18,258 nucleotides of DNA from the NCBI RefSeq assembly GCF_000275845.1, contig NW_006766994.1, forward strand, positions 1-18,258, given 5' to 3'. Source of the DNA: Dichomitus squalens LYAD-421 SS1 (lineage: Eukaryota > Basidiomycota > Agaricomycetes > Polyporales > Polyporaceae). The position numbers and the translations under genes were made by a program. Below are positions 7,708 through 16,400 of this stretch, one piece after another (position 1 is the first letter of the stretch; each line of letters opens with the position of its first letter). The notes beneath the pieces are model-generated. The model was not told where the DNA came from and did not search any database. It saw only the letters and a list, made by a program, of their open reading frames with translations.

Positions 7708-9796
7708 CTACTCCTCGTCCTCCGGATCCGGCTCAACATCCAACTCCTCCTCAGCCTCTTCCTGCAGACTGTCTCTATCCTTCTCCCGGACACCAACCTC
7801 AATCCCATTCGGAATGCCATTCACGACTTGCGCGTGCTCGTACACCCTCACGCCCGCCCTCGCGCGCTCCGTAATGACCCTCTTCACCGGGTCCCACTCT
7901 GCCCCGCTTTCAAAGAACCGCCTCTTTTTCCCGTTTCCTATACTCACATTCCAAGGTTCGTGACCGCACCCGAAATCGTCATCATGCGTGAGGTCGCGCT
8001 CGAACTCGGGCGGGAGCCGGGGCACGTCGAAGTATTTGGAGGTGACAATACTCATCCGCTGACGGCCGTTACGCAGCCGGCGCGAAGATCGGCCTCGTCG
8101 GCGGGACGGGGACTCGTCGTCGGATGCATCGTCTTCCTGCTCGGAATCAGTCTGGTCGGATTGGCTCTGAATGTCGTACACCATGCGGGCGTGTTCTATC
8201 GCAGGTACGATAAGCATGAGGTATATAAAGCGATTGAAGTGCAGGAACACATACGCGCAAGCCGCTCGTCAAGATCGTCGATGGGCGCATGGGCATGCAC
8301 GCCATTGAGGCCGAGGTGTTCACCGAGACCTTCCCTTGGAACGTCCTGCATCTGCACTGAGGGCGCAGGACCGAGTTCTGAAAGGTACCTGAGACATCGC
8401 GACCTATTCCAACGCGATCATCCAATTTGTATCAGGTCCACGGGACAGATGTCAGCGAGCACAAACCGAATCTCGTTGAGGGAACCGTCCTTCAGATTCA
8501 AATCCTCTAAGTTGCTCTCCTGTACTTCGAGCCGGTACCGCGGCCCGAACCACTCGAAGTACTCGTTCCAGGGCAGGTTTGGATCGATGTCGTTCTCGAT
8601 TCCCAACGCGCATGCGGTTTCGTACGTCCACGCGCGCGCAACGTTCTTCACGGTGTACCCGCCCCCACCCAAGAGCATGAGCGGTATGTTCTTGGAGCGA
8701 ATGTACTGCACGCAGCGCCCGTGGCCGTGCATGGTCAAGTTGAGGCCACCGAGCTTGTCGCCCGAAAGCGAGTCCGCACCACATTGAAGGACGATTGCGG
8801 AGGGGCGGAACACATCCAGGATCTTGTCTACCACCTGTACGTAGAGATGTGAGCGGAGCGCAAGGTTGCTGCGGCAGGGTTACAGCACGTACAGGTTCAA
8901 ATATGCTCTTGTATGACTCGTCTGTGATACCGTCCTTCAATGGAATATTGACCGAATACCCAAATCCTTTGTCCCTTCCCCTGTCTTCGAGAAGACCAGT
9001 GCCGGGGAAGAACTCGCCAAACTTGTGGAGAGATAAGGTCATGACGCGGTCGGTCATCCAGAAGGCCTCCTCAACGCCGTCGCCATGGTGGCAGTCGATG
9101 TCGATGTAGAGCACACGGGGAACATAGCGGAGCATTTCGAGGATACCGAGGACGATGTCGTTAATGTAACAAAAGCCGGACGCCTCGCGCTTCTTGGCGT
9201 GGTGCAGCCCTCCGGCCCAATTGATGGTGATGTCGGACTGACCTTCCATAAGGCGCTTTGCGGCGGCTTTAAGTGGAAGAGAGGAAACGGGACTCAGAAC
9301 GAAGGGGCAGAGCGGAGTGGGGCAACGTACCAATGGAGCCACCGGCGGATATGGACGAGAACTCGAACACGCCCTCGAATGGGGGGTTGTCTTCGCCAAT
9401 GAGAAAGCGCGTGCCTTGGTACGTCAGTCTGCGGACGTTTTCGTGAGTGACCTTGGTAAGGAAGTTGATGTACTCGTCCGTGTGGAAACGCGTCATGACC
9501 TCGGGGGTAGCGCGTTTGGGACGCTGAGGGCGGCGATGGGGAGTAAGAGGCTGCGTCTCGGGAACAAGAGCGGGAAAGACGAAATACGTACAAGTACGCT
9601 CATCTTTGGAAGCATGTCATATGCTTGAACTAGCTCATGAGTGATGCGCATCCGCTGGGGCTTCATGGCGTGGTGGACGCCGTAGGAGTAGGCAGCCACA
9701 TCGGCTGAATGTCCGGTTGAGCAAGGTCGGGCATGAGCAGCAGGAAGAAAGAGATTACGTGCGATCATAGTAGTATGCGACCCTCCTTTTAGACAT
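7708..9796 (-). CDS. RPD3: Class I histone deacetylase, Rpd3 type
   Basis: Seven exons on the minus strand: 9796-9763, 9704-9592, 9523-9331, 9266-8893, 8834-8467, 8403-8255 and 8195-7708, encoding about 572 residues. Introns are 58, 68, 64, 58, 63 and 59 nt. It begins [20 protein letters not shown]; the D-P-D join requires a GC-AG intron 1. The zinc-hydrolase core is complete: catalytic pair H135-H136 in [16 protein letters not shown], zinc ligands D171 and H173 in [11 protein letters not shown] and D259 in QCGADSL, and the transition-state Tyr Y298 in [14 protein letters not shown]. The enzyme removes acetyl groups from histone lysines, usually within Sin3-type corepressor complexes in the nucleus. 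After the core comes [18 protein letters not shown], then a tail of about 160 residues: acidic ([17 protein letters not shown]), basic ([16 protein letters not shown]), and a final acidic run. Intron 5 has a second in-frame acceptor at 8389 that would drop five residues. Similarity favours Rpd3 over Hos2. Confidence 0.93.
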
Positions 9797-10410
9797 TATC
9801 GATAGCTGCGCGGGTCGCCGAATGAAGAGACGGAGGTCCACGAGTCGCCGAGATGGTCGTCGCGTCGGTCCGGGGTCGAGTGCAAGCGAGACAAATTGAC
9901 GACAGAAGGCTAGAAAGAGGGCTGGGACTGGTACTATGTGATCGTGAGCAACATGAGGACCAGAGGGGTTTGCAAGATGGAGGAGGGCCTGTCGAGAGGA
10001 ACAGGACAGTCCTCAGGACAAAAGCTCGCTGCTCGACTGTGGCACTCAACTCTCCGGTGGCAGATCCACGCCCCGATTGCATCGAGATTGATCTCCATCG
10101 GGCCGGCTGATATCTGCAGGCCGTCGTTACAAAATTGCAAGACCTTCTTTGAACCCACCATCCGGGATTGTTACGGGTACAGCAATATTCTCCGTCGTGC
10201 GCTATTGCTCGCCCTCCTGCTGCTACCAGTACAGCTGTCTCCTGCAGCAAACAGATCCAAGGCATCGTCATCCCGCCTCACCAACAGGAATCATCAAAGA
10301 AGCGCAAGGCCGCCGTACGTGCCAACCGGGAAGCTATCTAGCGGGATACATTTGCCTATCCAAGCTTTCACTTCCAGCGTAGGAACCTGTTGCGGCCGTC
10401 CGGAGCGTCG
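9797..10410. promoter_or_regulatory. Shared upstream region of deacetylase and F-box genes
   Basis: This 614-bp gap lies between the divergent start codons. Open frames on both strands look non-coding and no core promoter motif is convincing. It should hold both promoters by position. Confidence 0.4.
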
Positions 10411-12213
10411 ATGATGGTGGGATTGCTTGCTCTCGCTCTACGTATCACGTGATTCCTGACCTATCCAACGCAGTATCCGCCACCTGCCTTACCTAATGAG
10501 ATCCTTCTCGCCGTATTCAAGCTCACTCAACCTCCATCCTATACCTACGATCCGTCCATACTCAAAGGTCCCAGGAATCCTTGGCTCACAACCCTCAAAA
10601 CCAAAAAGGCTCTAGTCCTCGTCTGCAAAGCATGGTCACCCTCCGCGACCGAACTTCTCTACTCCGATATCGTCATCAGGAGGATGGGCCAGATCCCTGC
10701 TCTCACAAGCACATTCCGCAGTGATCGGAGGCTTTCCCTGCTTGTCCGAGCCATCTGCATGGAAACGTGTGTCGTCTTGACACACTGTGCCGACGTCGTA
10801 CGTGAAGACTTTGAATACATCCTAGGCCAGTGCACAAATCTCGTCTCCTTCTCTTGCCATCCGCATCCCCATGCCTACTTTCCTGACTCACTTGATCTGC
10901 CTCACGGGAGGCTGCCAAATGGCTATGCTGCCTTTGATCCGGCGTGGATACTGGACTTGACGCATGCAGGCCCTCAAGACTTCGTTGTCCAGAAGCTTTC
11001 TCGTCTCAAGACCTTGGATTTCACCTCGCTGAGCAGAGCTTCTCTTTTGACACTCGCTTGCACCCTCTCCCGCAGCAACAATCTCACCTCCCTGACCCTT
11101 GGAAGTATAGATGACGAGTCACCGGGATATTCCTATCCGATAACGTGTCTGCCGGACGTGACTTTCCACGCACTCACGACACTATCAATCCACTGCGACT
11201 GCCCCTCATTCCTCGAATATGTCACCACGCGGTGGTCCGTGCCACGCTTAGCGTACTTGGCCTGCGTGCACGCCGAAGACATTCCGATCGCCCTCCTCAA
11301 ATCGCACGGCACAAATTTGACCTACCTCAACCTGACCTACTCTTCCCACCGTATTCAATACATGAATGCGAACATCGAATTTCTTCCGCGCCTCCGAGAT
11401 CTCTGTCCCGAGATATCGCATCTCGCCATGCCCATTCCGCACGACGCACGCATGGCACTCGACATCCGTTCGTCAACCCTCCGCTACCTCGATATTGAAA
11501 CACACCCTGTCAGATTCGTGTCGTCGTACCGGACCATGGCTCTCGCGCCGACAGCGCACGTTCCACAGCTGAAAAAGGTCCGATTCGTCATCGTCGGGAT
11601 GCTCATCGGCCTACCCTCCTTGCCCCTCATCTTCCACCCGTCCATTCTTCCCGGCTCGGATCGCGTGTTCGAGGATATCACAGAATTGCCTGGTGCCGAC
11701 GATTCTGACGATTCCGACGACCATGTCGACTGGCTCTTGCGCACGACAGGGGGCATCGAAACGGTCCTCTCCCAGGCTCTGGTGCGGCAGCACTCATGGG
11801 CGGTCGTGGACGACATCCTGTACGACGGTAGTGAGCACTCGGGCGCGGAGGGGGACCCGAGGCTGCCGGAGGATGACGACTCGGACTCGGAGGGCGAGTA
11901 TGTGTACCGCTCGATGCCTTCTAGTCCTGAGGATGCGGAGACGAATTCCTCCGCAGACGGCTCGGAAGCAGATATGGGCGACTCTTGCGTTGAGAACAAG
12001 GATTGGAACGAAGCCAAATACGAGGGCGAGGGCGAGGTTACCGATTCGGACATGGAGCGGGAGTGGTACGAGGTGGAGCCTGAGATGCCGCCATACCCCA
12101 ACAAAGTTCAGTTTGTCGATGATGCTTTGGATTCGAGCCGAGGACAATACAGCCGGGAGGCTGTCCTCAAGGCTTTCTCTAGAAGCCAGCTTGGCGACTA
12201 TCTCTTAGACTGA
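10411..12213 (+). CDS. F-box protein with acidic C-terminal tail
   Basis: The model has a 6-nt first exon (10411-10416, Met-Met), a 57-nt GT-AG intron (10417-10473) and a long second exon (10474-12213), giving 581 residues. The joined start reads MMYPPPALPNEILLAVFKL, an F-box-like opening, followed by KKALVLVCKAWSPSATELLYSDIVI, the usual second half of a basidiomycete F-box. The middle (about 80-390) has leucine-rich-repeat-like segments such as LTSLTLGSIDDESP and LTYLNLTYSS, probably the substrate-binding part. From about 410 the tail is strongly acidic and Ser-rich (DDSDDSDDHVDW, EDDDSDSEGEYVY, EGEGEVTDSDME). F-box proteins recruit targets to SCF ubiquitin ligases through Skp1; the target here is unknown. 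An internal Met at 10684 starts a long frame but would lose the F-box, and the frame is open back to 10474 without another ATG, so the spliced start is preferred. Agaricomycetes carry large, variable families of such genes. Confidence 0.8.
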
Positions 12214-12494
12214 CGAGCCCCGGTCACGGCGGCTGCATGATCGTGAGACATTGTGTAGAGAAACTTAGAGTACTGTTCGTGATCGTAATGCGAATCTCAG
12301 TACTTCATTGAATGTATCTGCTGCAACCTAGGCCGTTATGCTCTATGCGTAAACCATAGCAGGCCCTCTCGGGGCGAACGGAATATGAGCTACCTGCATA
12401 CGGAAATCAGGTTCCGGCCGAATCTCTGGCTTAGAATCGGCTCGTAGGGAACGTCTCTAGCGGCGACTCACCGTATCGATGCATTTCTGAGTGA

Positions 12495-12842
12495 GATGGT
12501 TCAAGCGGAGGTGTATATCTCACAAAAGGTGTGGAGGTCATCGTAGATGGAGAAAAAGCTACAATCGAAGAGGTGAAGGGACGTTGGATCCACCAGGCGA
12601 CATTTCTGTTGCGGCGTGCCGCCGATATTCGCCACGAAGATGATCTTCCTGAGCAAGGTCGACTCAAGTCGAACCCCGACGCCCGCAACAGTATGATGTG
12701 TGAGTCGTGACCCGAGATGCCGTTCTCGGGACTGTATAACAATGTAGTAATCCAAACTCTGATCCTGATCATCTCAGGCATGATCCCGTCGGGCTGTACG
12801 GAAGGGCCTTCACCAGGGTCTGTATACAGCGCCGCTTCTTCC
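12495..12842 (+). pseudogene. Orphan coding-like exon, family not recognised
   Basis: The frame is open from 12495 to a stop at 12843, but has no ATG near its start. Its first half reads like a real protein: GVEVIVDGEKATIEEV, then KGRWIHQATFLLRRAADI, then RHEDDLPEQGRLKSNPDARN. Fifteen consecutive codons from 12537 (GTC ATC GTA ...) start with a purine, a strong coding signature. A consensus donor GTGAGT at 12700 pairs with CTCAG ending at 12777 (78 nt, in frame), after which a Ser/Gly-rich end follows to the stop. An upstream exon is needed but I find none between here and the F-box gene. It may be a fragment left by rearrangement or the chromovirus insertion 400 bp away, or an internal exon of an unmodelled gene. 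Confidence 0.35.
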
Positions 12843-13177
12843 TGATCCGGCTTCCGTCGTATTACTTAGACCTGCCCCGGCTATTGGTACGCTGCGCTGT
12901 ACACGTGTATATCACACTTCGAGCTGATGTCCTCAACCTTCAAAGACATCTTGGTACGCCAGTAATTACGATGGGAAGACTGGAGTAACATGGCCGAGAA
13001 GAACTGACCCTTCGATCTAGCAATCCCTTGCAAGGGACCGGAAAAAGGTCAAGAGCTCCATGTTCAGGACGCAACATGTTTAGATACAGTATTCACAAGT
13101 ACCTTGGATGACACTGTATCAGCTGACAAGCATAGCTTCGAGACACAGCTGGGCACTCACCCAGTTCAATAGGTGAC

Positions 13178-13212
13178 TCAGTGAAAGGAGGTTCACAGAA
13201 CCTCCTCACTGA
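13178..13212. repeat. Strong hairpin adjoining the LTR
   Basis: TCAGTG at 13178-13183 pairs with CACTGA at 13207-13212, and AGGAGGTT at 13186-13193 pairs with AACCTCCT at 13199-13206. The arms total 14 bp with a 2-nt bulge (13184-13185) and a 5-nt loop. It ends 9 bp before the inferred LTR boundary. A Gcn4/AP-1-like TGACTCA lies at 13174-13180. No T-tract follows; function unknown. Confidence 0.6.
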
Positions 13213-13221
13213 AGCTCGGGA

Positions 13222-13406
13222 TGTAAAACTAGAACGAGATCTATACCGTGGTGAGCAGAGCTAGAATACATGTGTATGAGAATACGTACCTATACCGTGG
13301 TGAGCAGAGCTAGGAGACACGGTATAGGACGTCAACTATATAACTGTATGCGTACGTAATATGTGAAGAGTGTCAAGTAAGGCCATGACGTAGAGTGGGG
13401 CTTACA
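13222..13406 (-). repeat. 3' LTR of the chromovirus, 185 bp
   Basis: In element orientation it starts TGTAAGCCCC directly after the polypurine tract and ends CTAGTTTTACA, giving a 5-bp terminal inverted repeat TGTAA/TTACA with canonical TG...CA ends. It contains a TATATA at 13337-13342 flanked by two CRE-like sites (TGACGTA at 13386 and GACGTCA at 13328). Downstream of the TATA lie two copies of a 24-bp sequence and a hairpin. The start is well supported by the polypurine tract; the outer end is inferred from the TTACA match because no second LTR is visible. Confidence 0.7.
13241..13313. repeat. 24-bp direct repeat inside the LTR
   Basis: Identical 24-bp copies lie at 13241-13264 and 13290-13313, offset by 49 bp; each begins CTATACCGTGG and ends GCAGAGCTAG in plus orientation. 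The second copy also starts a hairpin: CCTATACCGTG at 13289-13299 is the exact reverse complement of CACGGTATAGG at 13318-13328, with an 18-nt loop. Confidence 0.9.
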
Positions 13407-13420
13407 CTCTCCCCACCTCT
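13407..13420 (-). promoter_or_regulatory. Polypurine tract of the chromovirus
   Basis: In element orientation AGAGGTGGGGAGAG directly abuts the TGTAAG start of the 3' LTR. It would resist RNase H and prime plus-strand DNA synthesis. It lies only 8 nt after the Gag-Pol stop codon. Confidence 0.85.
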
Positions 13421-13428
13421 AAAACAAA

Positions 13429-16400
13429 CTAGATATCCGGGAAAGCTGAACGTAAAGCGGGATGGTCTACCAGGTAGGCGTCTAAGGCAGCAAGATCCTT
13501 GCACTCCGAACCAGGAAGCCAAGAATCATGGGATGATGGGAAACCTTTCCAATGTACGAGAAAGCGGAAGCCACGCCCACGCCGACGGTGGTCGATAATG
13601 GCCTCGACCTCTTGCTCCTCGATGCCGTCCTCGGTGAAAATAGGAGGAGGCGCGACGAAGGCACGAGAAGGGAATAGAGAGTCATCGTTGGTTCGGAAGG
13701 GTTTGAGAAGGGACGAGTGAAACGTAGGGAACATGCACATGGAAGGGGGTAGTTCTAGGGTATAAGATGATGACCCGGGGAACGCACGGATTATTTTGTA
13801 GGGGCCGTCGTAGCGTACTACGAACTTCGCCACGCGGTTATCTCCCTTGCGCATGTAGTCGCGCCGACGGTGGAAGGTGGAGAGGAGCACGAGGTCTCCG
13901 ACGGCGTAAGGAGGATCCTCGGACCTGCCTCGGTTCGCCGCGGTGATCTGCGCCAGCTTGGCTGCGAGGAGGTTGTCCTGTGCCTCGAAGACGTCAGTCT
14001 CAATGCTCGACAGGATGTTCTCGGCGAGTCGCGTCTCGTCAGGCGCGTCGAGCGCGACAGATTGTGCGTCGGCCGAGAGGATGGGAGGAAGAATGCGAGG
14101 CTGACGACCGATGTGGAGCTGGAACCGCGAGAAGCCAGTGCTCGCGTTTATGGCGCTCATGATCCCAAAACGAACGCGGGGCAGGGCGCGCACCCATCCG
14201 CGTTGGTTGCGCGCCACATGGTAGCGCAAGCATTGGATGACGGTCTTGTTGGTGCGCTCGGAGCTGCCGTCGGTCTGGGGGTGAAAGGAAGTGGACATCT
14301 TGAGCTTGACACCAGTGAGCTTGTGTAACGACGTCCAGAACGCGGACGTGAAGAGTTTGTCGCGGTCGGAGACAATATGCAAAGGTAGGCCGTTTTCGCA
14401 GTACCAACCGTCGAAAAATTGCACGGCAAATTCTTCAGCGGTGACGTTTGTCTGTGTGGGTATGAGACGAATATCGGCGCCGAGGGGGTCGGTGATGGTG
14501 CATAGACAATCGAAACCGCTGTCGGGCGGTAGCGGTCCCACGAAGTCGATCGTGGCGGTTTCACCTCGGGCATGAGGAATCGGGAGTGGGTGTAGCGGAC
14601 CAGATGGCTTAGAGGTTGATCCCTTGTTGCGTTGGCAGTCGTCGCATGAGGGAATGTAGAGTTCCGCCAGTTCCTTACGCATGTTCGGCCAGTAATAGGC
14701 GTCCCGCAGGGCAGCGTATGACTTTTCGAAGCCAAAGTGGCCAAGGGCGTCATGAGCGCACCGAAAGATACCCTCTCGGATGTGCGGAATGCGGGGAATC
14801 GCCAAGCGGTTTCCGACGAACAGTAGCCCGTCGGTTTCGCGGATACCCAGAGTGCCGACATTCTCTCGCAGGCGGTGACACCACTTGTCCGATAGATAGC
14901 CTGTCCGGATGGCGTCGAGCCAGGCTGGGTCTGTGGAAACGCGTAAGCTACCGTGTGGGACGGCCGCGACAAGCGCGGACGCGCCATCCCGCTCGTTGCT
15001 ACCGCTACTGCAAAGCCGGAGTGCGCGAGTCGCTTGTCGCATCTCGGTTACAGCGGCGCACGAGGAGTGTGCAGAAAAGTCCATCCTGGACAGGGCATCA
15101 GCGACGACATTGTCCTCGCCTTTGAGATACCTGATCTCGAAGTCATATTGCGCGAGGAACTCCTGCCAGCGGGCTTGTCGACGGGAGAAGTCGCGTTGGC
15201 GATGAAAGTTCTCCAGGGTTCTGTGGTCAGTGAAGACCGTGAAAGGGACACCCAGGAGGTCGACGCGCCACTTTTTGAGGGCGCGGACAATGGCCAATAA
15301 CTCCTTCTCGTGGACGGGGTAGTTCAGCTCAGCGCCGCTGAGATGGGCGGATTCGAAGGCGACAGGACGGGCTGACTCGAGTGTCGGGCCAAAAGAGAGC
15401 ATCGCGCCAGTACGCAAGTCGCTCGCGTCACACGAGACGAAAATCGAATTCGCGTCGAGGGCGTCATGGTCGATGACGGTGAGGCAGCGGTGGCTGCAGA
15501 CAAGCTTCTTGATGGCGTCGAAAGCATCCTGGTGTGCAGGTTGCCAATCTGGCCAACTCTTCTCCGCATCTTTAGATGTGAGAGGTGTGAGCACGACAGA
15601 ATGAGAAGCAAGATCGGGCAGAAAACTGGCGACATATCGTACAAGACCAAGGAAAGCGCGGACGGCTGTTGCGGAGCGTGGTGTGGGCCAGTTGAGGATT
15701 TTGTCGATCTTCTGCTTGTCAGGTTCGACACCGCGAGCCGAGATGTGGTGACCGAGGAAGTCGACCTCAAGAAGGAATAGCTGGGTCTTCTTGTCTGAGC
15801 AGTAGAGATGCGCGTCGCGAAGCGCCTGTAAGACACGCTGTACGTTACGGCGGTGCTCTTCGAGAGTCTGGGACCAAATGATAATATCGTCAATGTAAAC
15901 GTGGCAGACAGTCCCGATGAGGTGTCGCAAGGCTTTGTTCATTCGGCGTTGATGTGTCGACGGGGCGTTGCGACAACCCTGCGGCATTACCGTCCATTCA
16001 AAGAGGCCAAAGGGGGTTGTGACGGCGGTATACTTAACGTCGTCTGGGTGAACGCGGGTTTGAAAGAATGAGTTCGTCATGTCCAGTTTTCCCCAGATTT
16101 TGCCCTTGGCGCAATCTGCGAGAATATCAGAAACACGAGGGAGCGGGTGCATGTCGGCAACGGTGTTCGAGTTGAGGGCTCGATAGTCATTAACCCATCG
16201 GGGTTTCGCTGTGGGGTCAGACTTCGGGATGAGGAATGCTGGGGAGGCGTACGGAGAGTCCGACTCTCGGAGCCGTCCTGCAGCAATGTGTTCATCCAGG
16301 AGCGACTTCCATACTTCGCGGTATTTCTTAGGACAATCGTATTGGCGTCGCGCGATGACTAAGTTGGCGTCCTTCAGGATAAAGCGGTGGTGGACGTCGG

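Larger units (their letters stand above)
12214..13221. other. Gene-poor stretch between F-box gene and chromovirus
   Basis: Apart from the orphan exon at 12495-12842 and the hairpin at 13178-13212, nothing is recognisable. Minus-strand frames at 12431-12781 and 12501-12755 lie opposite the orphan exon and appear to be its shadows. The F-box 3' untranslated region must lie at the left end; no AATAAA is evident. Confidence 0.4.

Noticed and set aside
9789..10271. 160-codon minus-strand frame upstream of the deacetylase
   Set aside because: It overlaps the deacetylase start and the shared promoter region, is Ser/Thr/Arg-rich and has no family.
10684..12213. F-box gene starting at the internal Met at 10684
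   Set aside because: This would delete the F-box; the frame is open upstream to a good acceptor at 10473 and joins to an ATGATG exon.
12305..12541. Small spliced minus-strand gene of about 52 residues using GTGAGT near 12474 and TATGCAG
   Set aside because: Splice signals are good but the product is tiny, unrecognised and lies partly opposite the plus-strand frame with a stronger coding signature.
12431..12781. 116-codon minus-strand frame
   Set aside because: Ser/Arg-rich, opposite the plus-strand orphan exon; reads as its shadow.
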